Assembly: GCA_001692895.1 (NCBI GenBank)
Contig: KV748202.1
Span: 1,426,001 to 1,490,000 of the forward strand
Source: Cenococcum geophilum 1.58
Taxonomy: Eukaryota > Ascomycota > Dothideomycetes > Gloniales > Gloniaceae
Direction of reading: 5' to 3'
DNA: 64,000 nt
The position numbers and the translations under genes are program-made. The first letter of the stretch is position 1; each line of letters begins with the position of its first letter. Below are positions 12,305 through 25,600 of the stretch, in pieces. The notes beneath the pieces were generated by a model. That model was not told the origin of the DNA, did not search any database, and saw only the letters and a list, made by a program, of their open reading frames with translations.

Positions 12305-15300
12305 AGGGTAATGTATAACGGTTTAACTCTATAAGGGCTTCTATAGAGGATTAGGTATAAAGTCTTTACTTAGGCCCAGTTTCTATGGGTTCGCGTAGTA
12401 AAAGTCGCTAATTAGATCCTTTGCATTTTTAAAGTCTTCCTATAGTTGCTATTCTGGCTAATTTATATTAAATCCTATATATATAGCTCTATAGTAGAGC
12501 CGTCGTCCTCTGCCTTTACTAAAGTATTTAGAGTTAATAATTTGTTTAACGGTTTACTTCTTATAGTTCTTATCTTTATTTTTATCTTAGATTAGTACTA
12601 GTAGGGGTTTAGGCTATATCTGCCCTAGTAAGGGGTTAGGCTAATAGAGGTGTAGTAGCTATAGGTGAAATATAGGCTATATCCTATAGGTGGCTAGGGT
12701 AGGTAGGAGTTCTAGCTTATATATAGCTCCCCTATTAATAACTTATTTAATTAAATAGAGGCCAAGGTTCTTATAATTAAGTGACTTTATAGGCCTTTAT
12801 ATAGAGATATTACGTATATTTAGCTATACCTAGTCACTAACACGCATCTCTAGTAGTGGCGCTCTATAACGGTTAGCGAAATAAGCCTACTTTGCTTAAG
12901 CCTAGGCCATTTCTCCCTTATAGTAGTTAAGTAGATTTTTTATACGGTCTATATACTAGTTAGCAAGTAGCATCTTAAGGCGTTTTTTATATAGTAGTTT
13001 CTTATTAATAGGTTCTGGTGGCTTTATACTAGATTAGGGGTAATAACCCTTATTCGCAAAGAACGGGGTAAGTCCTATAGTGGTTAAGACGTAATTATTT
13101 ACTACGAATTTACTTAGTAGGAGGTAATCTACCTAGTTATCTTAACTATAGGCGACTACTTATTATAGGTACGCTTTTATACTAGTATTAGCGTTTTTTA
13201 GTTACCTAGTAGTTTTATAATAGAAGGATATAAATACCTTAACAGAGATGCTAAGGTATTAGTAGATTTGTTTTTATACATCGGAGTTAAATTATATGCC
13301 TTAGTTGGACGTAATTGAGTTAGGTAACCTATATAGTTAGTAAACTTTATAAAGAAAGGCGTTAGTAACGTTGCTAACGGCTACGCCTTTAGTTAGGACG
13401 TAGTGGCGCTCTTTTATAAGTCGGTATATTATTATAAGGATATTCTTATAGGTACGGCCGTATCGTTTATAAGGTAATAGGTTAATAATAAAATCTATAG
13501 CGATATCTGCCTATTGTTATATAGGTACTAGTAGAGGGTATAATAGTCCTCAGTACTTTATATTAAAGGCCTTAACGCGCTTATAACCGTAGTAGGCGCC
13601 TATAAAGTATTTAACTAAGTCTATTATTTTTAGCTAAAAGTAGTATTAGCTAAGAAGCTTATAGGTTCCTCCTTTGCTTAGGTGCCGCTTAATTAGAGGT
13701 TATAGGCTATTTAGATTAGTTACCGTTATAAATTTTCTAAATTAGGGATAAATAGGCGGCCTCTATAATAGAGCCTATTCTCTTTTACTTCTAAGGCTGC
13801 TATATTAATCTAGCCTAAGCTTTAGAGGTTAGTAGGCAGCGTATAGGTGCTAGTAGTCTTTACGGTAATAAGTTAATACAGTAATAGGTTAATAGAGGTA
13901 TTATATACCATAATAATAAGCTTATTAGTTTTAGGAGGTAACTTTAGTTCTATAGTATAAAGCTAAGGTATAGTTAGCTCTATTATAGGTAGTATGCCTA
14001 GGGCTAAATTTCGTGCTTTTAGGATCGTCTATTATTAGAACTAATTATAGGGGTTATTTTTAGACAAAGGAAGGTCTTATAAGTGGCGTATTAGGCTATT
14101 AGGTTTGGTACCTTATACTCCTAGTCTATATATAATTTTAAAGTTAAAACTAGAGAGGAACTCGTTCTAATATACTTAGCGTTAGTTTAGCTACTTTATA
14201 GTTATAAAGTACTTAAGGTTATAATAGTCCGTTAGGACTTTAGTTAGCTAGTTAGGCTCTATTAAGAAGAGTTTTAGTTAGAATTCTTTAAACGCTTATA
14301 TAATTATAAGGAGTTCTTTATTATAGATTTTATAGTTATACTCTTATAGTATAAGCTTAGACGAGTAGAATGTAACTAGGTAAAGGAGACCGTTATTACC
14401 TATCTAGGAAAGGACGCCTACGTTAACGTGGTCTAAGGAGTCGGTTTTAAGGTAGAGTTATTATCCTAGTATAAAGTAAGCTAGGATAAGTGCTTTAGTA
14501 AAGGCATTTTTAAGGTCTTAAAACGCCTTTTTTTACTTAGGCGTCTAGGTAAAGCGTAAGTGCGTTTTTCTTCCTTTTATAGAAAGGCCCTTTATTTATA
14601 TTATTGCTATAAATAGTGCTACTACGCCTAAGAAGTTATATATAAATTTCTAATAGAAGTTAGCAAAATTAAGGAAGGCTTATATGTCCTTAATATAGTT
14701 AGGGGCTTACTATTTAGTAATTATACGTACCTTCCTGGGGTCTGTATAGACACCCTTAGTAATAATAATTAGTTTAAGGTATTTTACTTCTATAACTAAG
14801 AATTTGCACTTCTTTAAATTAATATAAAGTTCTACGTCTCTAAGGCGCTATAGGACCTTTTAAATGTGTTTAGTATACTTAGAAGGGTTATTACTATAAA
14901 TAAGTATGTTATTTAGGTACACAGAGCAGAAGTTATTAAGGTAGTCCTATAAGGCGTTATTAATATAGCTTTAGAAGGTGCCTAGGCCATTATATACACT
15001 AAAGGGTATAACGGTATATTTAAATTGGCTAAAGCGCAATACGAATACAGTTTTTTATTTATTACCTTCCCGTATTTAGAGATAGTTAAAGGCAGTAATA
15101 ATATTAAGCTTAGTATAGATTTTAGCTTAACTAAGCCGCTTAAGGGTTTTATATATAAGCGGTACTAGATATCGGTTTTTAATTATAATAGCGTTAAGTC
15201 CTCTATAGTTAATATAGAATTAAATACCTCCTCCTAGCTTCTTAGTAAAAAGGATAGGGGCGGCTGCTAGTGATATACTAGGACAAATAAATCCTTTATT

Positions 15301-16198
15301 AAGGTACTTATTAATATACTTTTTTATAACTAAAAGTTTGTTTTTTAATATTAGGTAGGGTCTCTTATAAAGTAGCATTTTTCCTTATTTAATGTTAATG
15401 GTATAGTTATTAGGTTAATATAGGGGGAGTATATCTACGCCCTTTTATAAGTATATATTAGTAAAGTTATAGTACCTCTTAGGGAGAAGCTTGCGGAGTT
15501 CTTTATTAGTAAGTCCTTTTTCAAGCTTTATAAACTTCTTAAAGTCTGAAGGTAAAAGTCTGTAGAGTTCTATAGGGGCGTTATCTTCTAAAAGGTTAAC
15601 TATATTTATCCTATTACTATAGAGGATATAGTCCTATTCTTTATTAAGCTTATATAGTTATAATTAGGAAGCTATAGTAACGGTCTAGCCTTTTCTACGT
15701 GCTATATAGTAGAAGGCTAGGGCACTTATATAGTAGTAGTTAGCTATAAGTAGAGTAATAAGGGGTTCCTTAGGTTAATATCCTAGGGAGTAAATAGAGG
15801 TAGCTAGGCTATGCCCTAGGCAAGTCTCTCTATAGTATTTAGAGTTAAAGGTTACTTCTCTTTTCTTCTAGTTAATAGTAGGGTTATATTATTTAAGCTA
15901 GTTTATTTTAAGGATAATAGGGTAGTTAGTAAGTAGTATAATATAGGCCTAGAGTTCTTTCTAGTGCCTATTTATATCTAGGTGGAGTTATACTATATAG
16001 GTAATCTTCTGTATAGTATAACTACCGTTAGCGAGTTATAGGGCATAGGCTTTAGTAAGGGGTAAGGTAAGTAGGTTATAAGTATATACAAATTAAGTAT
16101 TTATAAATTTATTAATAGCTCTATAATTAATTATAGAACGGCTTTTATATTATTTTTTAGCAGTAGTTCCTATTATAGGTAAAACTATCTATTTCCGT

Positions 16199-16252
16199 NT
16201 ATTTATCTTTATANAGTTATNTATTAAGTAAGCCNATATANAGATCCCTNNN
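16199..16252. other. Cluster of ambiguous bases
   Basis: N calls occur at 16199, 16214, 16221, 16235, 16241 and 16250-16252. Single Ns also occur at 51143 and 51732 (in DCP2) and at 56870 (in a repeat array). They mark low-quality consensus. Confidence 0.95.
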
Positions 16253-17114
16253 TTATTAGGGCGTCCTAACCTATAACTTAGGGCTAGGACTTAGCGTTTT
16301 TTACTTCTATATTTAACTCTACCGCTATTACTACGTCTTTATTTTATACGGTAGTGGCGTATAATAATATATTTAGTGTTTAGGGTATTAGGTTAGGTAT
16401 TAGGCGGCGGCCATTAAACCTAGCTATTAGGTAGTTTAGGTTATTATAATAATAGCCTTTTTAACGGTGTCTATAGCAGTGTTCTAGTTTTTAGAGTAGC
16501 TCGCGCTCTCTATCTAGGAGTTTTTATAAAAAGGTTAGTATAGAGAAATCAATATTAGTTCTAGTAGTACTTGAGGTAGTAGGCGTTAGTGGCTTAGTAT
16601 ATGTAGGTTTAATAGGCCTAGAGGGCTTCTATAAAGAGGTCTTTAAATAAGGGTTAGTAGTAGTAATCTAATTTAGTTATTATTCGATCTTCTATAGAGT
16701 TACTACTATATTATAAACATTATTGTAGTTATAGCTAGCGGCTACGTAACTAAGGCTATAAGTAACTTTTTTAAGGAGGTCCTCTTAGTCTTTAGTATTA
16801 TCTTAGGTAAGGGCTCCAGTATATTCCTAAAATTTAATATAGAATTTATTAAATAATTTAGTAGGGCTTATCTTTAGGGCACGTAGTTTAGCTTAGTTGG
16901 TAGCTAGTAGGTTATAGTTACGGTATATTAGGTTAAGATTATTAAGGACTTTTTAGTGGAACTACTACTTCTAGGGGCTACTAGTTTCCTATTAGGCGAA
17001 GAGTCTATTAAATAGTATACCCTTTATTCGCCTAATAATGTAGCTAATCTTAGTGTCTTCTGTAAGAAAAACGTAGGCGCTCTAAGTTAGTTTTTTGTAA
17101 ATTTACATTTTCTA

Positions 17115-17319
17115 TGTTACGGGGCGCGGAACAGTGGCTGCTAAACGTATGTATTTGAGGAGTCTACAAGACGTTCCGCGATCGATCGTGAGGATCGAGG
17201 GCGTAGGAAGGTGATATACTACGCGTGGCTGACGTAAGCTGTACGCGAAGCGTACGCGAGGGCACGGGGTTCTGCTAGGGAGGCTCCTATAGAGGCTCCT
17301 GCGGCGGCGTTCCGTGACA
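17115..17319 (-). repeat. LTR, 205-bp subfamily (3' LTR)
   Basis: Starts TGTTACGGGGCGCGG and ends CCGTGACA. It is followed inward by the family's C-rich run and a TATATATA stretch. Confidence 0.9.
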
Positions 17320-17476
17320 CTACCCCCCCTCTTATAGAGGCGGAGCTCCGGCGACGCTGTGGTTACTATATATATATAAAAGGAACGCTTAAGGTATAGA
17401 GAAGGAAAAGAAATAACGCTAAAGGGGTTTATGGTGTAGAGTTCTGCTAGCTCTAATCGTTAAATGGATTAATTAG

Positions 17477-17503
17477 GATTTTCTATCCCCGGGATAGAAA
17501 ATC
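17477..17503. repeat. Near-perfect palindrome with CCCCGGG centre
   Basis: 13-bp arms GATTTTCTATCCC and GGGATAGAAAATC flank a single central C. It sits just inside the 3' LTR of this gypsy copy and corresponds to the weaker palindrome at 5345-5391. Confidence 0.7.
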
Positions 17504-20500
17504 GCTATTAGCTTAGTAGAAGGCGGTAAGTTAAACTAATATCTTTATAGCCCGTAGTGACATTATATAATAAGGCTTGGCACCTAAAAGTTTAACTAAT
17601 TAGATAACTTTAACCGGCGGTTAAAGTTCCTAAACATCTTACCGATTTTTTAGTTATGTAATAGCAATCTACGGCAATCTAATAGTAATTTGCCCTTATG
17701 TAGTAATATATAACGGTTAAACTCTATAAGGGCTCCTATAGAGGATTAGGTACGAAATCTCTGCTTAGGCCCAGTTTCTATAGGTTTGCATAGTAAAAGT
17801 CGCTAATTAGGTCCTTTGCATTTTTAAAGTCTTCCTATAGTTACTATTCTGGCTAATCTATATTAAATCTTATATAGATAGCTCTATAGTAAAGCCGCCT
17901 TCCTCTGCCTTTACTAAAGTATTTAGAGTTAATAATTCGTTTAATAGTCTACTCCTTATAGTTCTTGTCTTTATTCTTATCTCGGATTAGTACTAGTAGG
18001 GATTTAGGCTATATTTATTCCGGTAAGGAGTTAGGCTAGTAAAGGTGTAGTAGCTATAAGTAAAATATAGGCCATATCCCGCGGGTAGCTAGGGTAGGCG
18101 GGAGCTCTAGCTTATATACGGCTCCTCTATTAATAACTCGTTTAATCTAATAGGGGCTAAGATTCTTATAATTAAGTGACTTTATAGGCCTTTATATAGA
18201 GATATTATATGTATTTAGCTATACCTAGTCACCAATACGTATCTTTAGTAGTGGCGTTCTATAATAATTAGCGAAGTAGGCCTACTTTGCTTAAGCCCAG
18301 GCCATTTCTCCCCTATAGTAGTTAAGTAGATTTTTTATACGGTCTATATACTAGTTAGTAAGTAGTATCTTAAGGCGTTTTCTATATAGCAGTTTCTTAT
18401 TAATAGGTTCTGGTAGCTCTATGCCGGATTAGGGGTAATAACCCTTATTCGCGAAGAATGGAGTAAGTCCTATAGTGGCTAAGACGTAGTTATTAGCTGT
18501 AAACTTGCTTAGTAGGAGGTAATCTACCTAGTTATCCTGGCCGTAGGTAACAACCTATTATAAGTACGCCTTTATACTGGCGTTAGCGTTTTCTAGCTAT
18601 CCTATAGTCTTATAGTAAAAGGATATAAATATCTTAACAGAGATACTAAGACGTTAATAGATCCGTCTCTATAGGTCAGAGTTAAATTATATGCCCCGGT
18701 CGGACGTAATAGAGTTAGGTATCCTATATAGTTAGTAAACTTCGCGAAAAAAAGGGTCTGCGACGTTATTAACGGCTATACCTTTAGTTAGGACGTAGTA
18801 ACGTTCCTTTATAAGTTGGTATATTATTATTAGGATATTCTTATAGGTACGGCCATGCCGTTTATAGGGTGGTAGGTTAGTAATAAAGTCTATAGCTATA
18901 TCTACCTACCGCCGTATAGGGATTAGTAGCGGGTGTAGTAGTCCTTAGTACTTAATACGAAAGGCCTTAGCGCGCTTATAGCCGTAGTAGGCGCTTATAA
19001 AGCGTTTAACTAAGTCTATTATCTTAGGCCAGAAGTAGTATCGGCTAAGGAGTTCGTAAGTTCCTTTTTTACCTAAGTAACCGCTTAACTAGAGGTTATA
19101 GGCTATCTAAATTAGTTACCGTTGTAGGTCTTCTAAATTAGGGACAAATAGACGGCCTCTATAGTAGAGTCTGTTCTCCTTTACTTCTAAGGCTACTATA
19201 TTAATTTAACCTAAGTTTTGGAGGCTAGTAGGTGGCTTACGGACGCTAGTAGTTTTCGTGGTAATAAGCTAGTATAATAACGGGTTAATAAAGATGTTAT
19301 ATATAGTAGTAATAAGCTTATTAATTTTAGGGGGCGGCTTTAAGTCTATAGCGTGAAGCTAAGGTGTAGATAGTTTTATTATAGGTAGCATACTAGGGGC
19401 TAGGTTCCTTACTTTTAGGATTATCTACTATTAGAACTAATTATAGGGGTTATTTTCTAACTAAGGAAGATCTTACAAGCGGCGTATTAGGCTATTAGGT
19501 TTTATGCCTTATACCTCCGGCCTATATACGATTTTAAAGTTAAACCTAAAGAGTAACTTATTCTTATATGCTTAGCATTAGTTTAGCTGCTTTATAGTTA
19601 TAAAGTACTTAAGGTTGCAATAATCCGTAAGGACTTTAGTTGGCTAGTTAGGTTCTACTAAGGAGAGTTCTAGTTAGAATTCTTTAAACGCTTATATAAT
19701 TGTAAGAAGTTCTTTATTATAAATCTTATAGTTATACTTTTATAGTATAAGCTTAGACAAGTAGAATGTAACTAGGTAGAGGAGACTATTATTACCCATC
19801 TAGGAGAGGACGCCTGCGTTAACGTGGTTTAAGGAGTTGGTTTTAAGATAGAGTTGTTGTCCTAATATAAAGTAAGCTAGGATAGGTGCTTTAGTAAAGG
19901 CATTTTTAAGGTCTTAGAACGCCTTCTCGCAGTTAGGCATCTAGGTAAAGTATAGGTACGTTTTTCTTCCTTTTACAGAAAGGCCTTTTGTTTGCATTAT
20001 TACTATAAGTAGTACTACTATACCTAAGAAGTTGTATATAAATTTCTAATAGAAGTTAGCGAAACTAAGAAAGGCTTATACGTCCTTAATGCAGTTAGGG
20101 GCTTGCTATTTAGTAATTATGCGTACCTTCTTAGGGTCTATATAAACACCCTTAGTAGTAACAATTAGTTTAAGGTATTTTACTTCTATAACTAAGAATT
20201 TATACTTCTTTAAATTAATATAAAGTTCTACTTCCCTAAGGCGCTATAAAACCTTTTAAACGTCCTCGGTATACTTAGAAGGGTTATCGCTATAAATAAG
20301 TATATTGTCCAGGTACGCCGAGCAGAAGTCATTAAGGTAGTCCCGTAAGGCGTTATTAATATAGCTTTAGAAAGTGCCTAGACCATTATATACGCTAAAG
20401 GGTATAATGGTATATTTAAATTAGCCGAAGCGTAATATAAATGCGGTTTTCTATTTATTACCTTCCTGTATTCAGAGATAGTTAAAGGCGGCGATAATAT

Positions 20501-22190
20501 TAAGCTTAGTATAAATTTTGGCTTAACTAAGCCGCTTAAGGGTCTTATATATAAGCGGTACTAGGTATTAGTTCTTAATTATAATAGCGTTAAGTCCTTT
20601 ATAGTTAATATAGAATTAAATACCTTCTCCTAGCTTCTTGGTAAGAAGGATGGGGGCGGCTATTAGTAATATACTAGGGCGAATAAACCCTTTATTAAGG
20701 TGCTTATTAATATACTTTTTTATAACTAAAAGTTCGTCTTTTAATATTAGGTAGGGTCTTTTATAAGGTAGCATTTTTCCTTATTTAATTTTAATAGTAT
20801 AGTCGTTAGGTTAATATAGGGGAAATATATCTGCGCCCTTTTATAAGCATATATTAATAAAGTTGTAGTACCTTTTAGGGAGGAGCTTATGGAGTTCCTT
20901 ATTAGTAAGTCCCTTTTTAAGCTTTATAAACTTCTTAAAGTCTAAGGTTAAGAGTTTATTAAGTTTTATAGGCGTATCATCCTCTAGGAGGTCCACTAGA
21001 TCTATCCTATTACTATAGAGGACGTAATTCTATTCTTTATTAAGTTTATATAGCTATAAGTAAGAGGCTGCTATAATAACCTAGCTCTTCCTTCGTGCTA
21101 TATAATAGAAGGCTACGGCACTAACGTGGTAATAGTTGGTTGTAGGTAGTGTAATTAGAGGTTCTTTGGGTTAATATCCTAGGGAGTAGGTAAAGGCGGC
21201 TAGGCTATACCCTAGGTAGGTCTCTCTATAGTAGTTAGAGTTAAAGGTTACTTCTTTTTTCTTCCAGTTAATAATAGGGTTATACTACTCGAGCTAGTTT
21301 ATTCTAAGGATAATAGGGTAATTGGTAAGTAGTATAACGTAGGCCTAAAGCTCTTTTTAGTGTCCGTTTATATTTAGGTAGAGTTATGCTATATAAGTAA
21401 TCTTTTATGCAGTATAACTACCGTTAGTAAGTTATAGGGCGCGGGCTTTAGTAAGGGGTAAGGTCGGTAGGTTATGTTTATATATAAATTAGGTATTTAT
21501 AAATTTATTAGTAGCTCTACAGTTAATTATAGAACAGTCTTTATATTATTTTTTAGCAGTTATTCCTATTATAGGTAAAACTATCTATTTCCGTCTGTCT
21601 ATTCTTACTAAGTTATTTATTAAGTAGGCCGATATATAGATCCCTTTATCGTTAGAGTATCCTAGCTTGCGACTTAGGGCTAGGACTAAGCATTTCCCAC
21701 TACTTCCGCTACTGCTGCTTCTTTATCTTATACGGTAACGGTACGTAGTAAGGTATTTGGTATTTAAGGTATAAAGTTAGGTGTTAGGCAGCAATTACTA
21801 AACCCAGCTATTAGGTAGTTTGGGTTTTCGTAATAATAGCCTTCTTAACAGCATCTATAGCAGCGCCCTAGCTTCTAAAGTAGCTTACGCTCTCCGTCTA
21901 GGAGTTTATATAGGAAGGTTAGTATAGAGAGGTTAATATTAGCTTTGGTAATAGTATTAGTAGTAGGCGTTGGTAACCTAGTATATATAGGTATAGTTAG
22001 CCCAAAGGGCTTTTATATAGGAGCTTTTGGGTAAGGGTTAGTAGTAGAGATTTAACCTAGCCGTTATTTAATCTTCTATAGGGCTACTACTATGTTATAA
22101 ACATTATTATAATTATAACTAGCGGTAGCGTAACTAAGATAATAGGTTACCTTTTTAAGGAGGTCTTCCTAGTCTTTAGCGTCGTTTTAG

Positions 22191-22611
22191 TATAATAAAG
22201 TCTTGTAGCAGGAACTACAATGGACTCGTTAATGGGCTAGGTATGTAGGTATTATAAGTAAGTCAATAACGTAATAATAACTGGTGGAGTGGTTGCCTAA
22301 TAGATTAACTCCAATTGTATTTTAAGAATTACTATAAGGAAGGAACTATCTAGGTAGGGATTAAGGGTCCTTAAATACACAACCGTACTCCTAAGAAAGT
22401 TGTTACTCTATCTGCTCTGCCTGCTCTATTCGCTCTATTATAGATTTTATAGATTATATAGATTATATAGATTATATTACGTAACTCTACTTACTATTCC
22501 TCGTCATATGGTTCTACGGGTTCCATTTTAGACCGTACTTATATTAACTAACTAGCTTCCTCTAACTCCTCTTTAAGTAGTTATAATATTATACTTAAAG
22601 CGTTCGTAACA
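22191..22611 (-). repeat. 421-bp LTR (3' LTR)
   Basis: Starts TATAATAAAG and ends CGTTCGTAACA. It contains a short AGATTATAT-type tandem run near 22450-22480. Confidence 0.88.
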
Positions 22612-25600
22612 CTATCTCCCTCCTCTTTATCTTCATCCTTAAAGATACCTAGTATCTCTAAGTTGTTTACTAGAGGTATAATATCTATCTAATTAATTTA
22701 GTTAATATTGTTACTTATAATGCCTAAAGCACCTTCTTCTTCTTTAACTCTTTATTATATATATACAGTCTCTTCCATACTATTACTTAGTGAAGTAATG
22801 CTATCTATATGTTCTTGTTACGCGAAAGAGGGGTTAGTCTATATTACGTTAGCAAGTTCTTTATCTTAGTAGCCCTCTTCCTATATAGAGTACACTAAAG
22901 TAAACATTTAATTGTCTTATAATGTTTGCTTGGTTTCTAACGCTAAGTATATATATTTTATAACTCTTAATAGTCTCTAAGTTCCCTAAGTAATTTATTA
23001 TAGGGTCTTATATTTAATTTGCCGCTACAAAGCTTAATAGTAAGCTATCCTTGGCGCTGCTTGTGGTCTAATATACCTTAGAAGAGTCTATATGTATTCT
23101 TAAAGCTTAGCGTCTAGCTTATGCCTATCTTTAGCGTTTAGAACATGTCCGTAAAAAGGTTCGTTTAAAGAAATAAAAACTTATTTAATAAGGTTTATAG
23201 GAACTTAGTAATAAAAGAATAGATTCTCTTTTAATAAAGAAGGAAACAACTCTAAGTAGTTTAGCAGTCGCTCTTCCTAGGTCCCCCTTAGGTAACTTAT
23301 TCTTTAGTAATTCCTCTTTATTAATATTACCTAACCTTTTTTTTTCTAATACTCCTATACTTTTCCTATAGCGTTTTTTAGGTTCTCTAATGGTTCCTAG
23401 GTAGTCTTATTATAGCCTATCTACTTTACTTTATACTATATTTTATCGTCTACGTCCTTATAACTAACGATCTTTAAAACTTACTATTTGTCTTCCTCTT
23501 ATCCTCTATACGTGTCTACTTTATAGGCTAGTGGCTTAATACTCCCGTATACTAGCTCTAGTATTATAATATGCTGTATAGGGTAGATCTTTATCCTAGC
23601 TGGTAGATTTAACTTAAATATAACCGGTGAAATTTTCTATATAATTTCGAAAGGTCCTAGTCTAATATAGTCTAACTTCTTGCTTAGTTATCAACTCTTA
23701 AAATTTTTATATAGTAGCTATACTTTATCTCCCTCCTTAAGATCTAGTCCCTTAGATCTCTTAGTATTATAGTACTTTTTCATCCTTTACTGTACCACCT
23801 TAGCTGTTTCCGTAAGGTCTATATAAAGATTTATTAAACTCTTTATTCTTTACTTAGCTATACTACTTATCTTCTTTACTTAACGTAGTAATAATAAGGT
23901 CCTTAGCTTATATCCATAATTCGCCTTAAATAGTAACATGCCTATTCCTTCTTATAGTGTTATATTGTATATAAACTATATAACTAGTAATAGCAATACC
24001 TAATTATTCTATGCATAATTAATATAATGCCTTAGATATTATTCTAGTGTCTAATTTAATCTTTCTATTTAACCGTCTGTCTGTGGATAATATATAGTAG
24101 AAGTTACTACTTAAACTCCTTATTCTGCTAAGAATACTTCCTAAAATATTACTATAAATCTTAGATCTCTGTCCAATATAATCTTATTTAGTGCTCTATA
24201 TCTTATAAATACTTCTTTAATATAGATTCTAGTAATATCTTCCGCTAATATTTCTTTTAAACATGCTATAAAGTATCCCTACTTTATAAGCTTGTCTACT
24301 ATCACTAAAATCGCGTTATAATCTTGTTTGGTAATAGGATTTCTTAACTTTAGTAACTTAATAATAAAGTCCTATAATATAACCTCCTATAGTCTCTCTG
24401 GTATTTTAATAGGTTATAGCTCTCTATATAGCTTATACCTTATTGGTTTATTTCTTTAGTAATCTAAATATTCTTTTATAACTTACCTAGCTAGTCCCTA
24501 GATTCTATTAATAATATATTTCTTTTAAAGTCTTAACACTAAGCCTATAGCTTTATTATGTTTTTAAGTTAGTCCTTTATAAAATAACTTAATAAACTCC
24601 TTTGTAATAGATCTTGGTACGTATATCGCTTCTTAGTTTTTATACTACTCTAAGTCTAAATCCTCTATTTATGTATCTAGGATTTTTTATATCTAATTAC
24701 TTTCTAGTAATTTATGGGTCTTTTCTTCTTATATTACTGCGATTCTTAGATAATTATACCTAATTAATCTATCTATATCCCTTCGCAACAAAGCCCCTAA
24801 TAGCTTTTTATTATTTTATAGTTTAGCCTTTTTACTTAGAGCGTCTGCTCGTGCATTCTCTATACCCTTGGTATACTAAATCTTAAAATAGTATTCTATA
24901 AGTATCTCCGCCCATCTAACCTATTTGCGATTAAGTTCTTTCGTTATTAGGAACCCTATTAGGTTCTTATAATCCGTTTTAATTATAAATAGTTTTTCTG
25001 TACCTTATAAGAATAATCTCTATTTTTTTAGTGCTATAACTATACCTAATAACTCCTTATTATAGATGTTATAGTTTAGTTCCGGTAGTATTATCTTTTA
25101 ATTATAGTATGCCACTAGGTGCTATCTATCTTTATATTTCTATAGAAAGTACGCTCCTAGTGTATAGTTTAATACATCTATCTTAACCACTATCTTTAAC
25201 TATAATTAATAGATTTTAAGAACTGGCTCCTAGGTAAACAACTATTTAACTCTCTTAAATAGTTCCTTTTGTTCCTTTCCCTATATCTATAGTTCTTCCT
25301 TCTTTATTAATCTTATAAGTGGCTTAATATTCTTTAACTATTAAGCTATAAACCTTCTATAGTAGTTATAGAACCCTAGAAATAACCTTAACTATGTTAT
25401 ATTTTCTAGTTCTTACTAATTTACTATAGCCTTAATATTCTTTAGATCTATACTAAGTTGGCCTAGTTTAATAATAAATTCTATAAAATCTGTCTTCTTA
25501 GTAAAGAATTTATATTTCTTAATTACTACTAGCATCTATTCTTCTTATAGTTTCTTTAAAACTTATTTAACGTATTCTCTATATTCTTCCTTACTTATTA

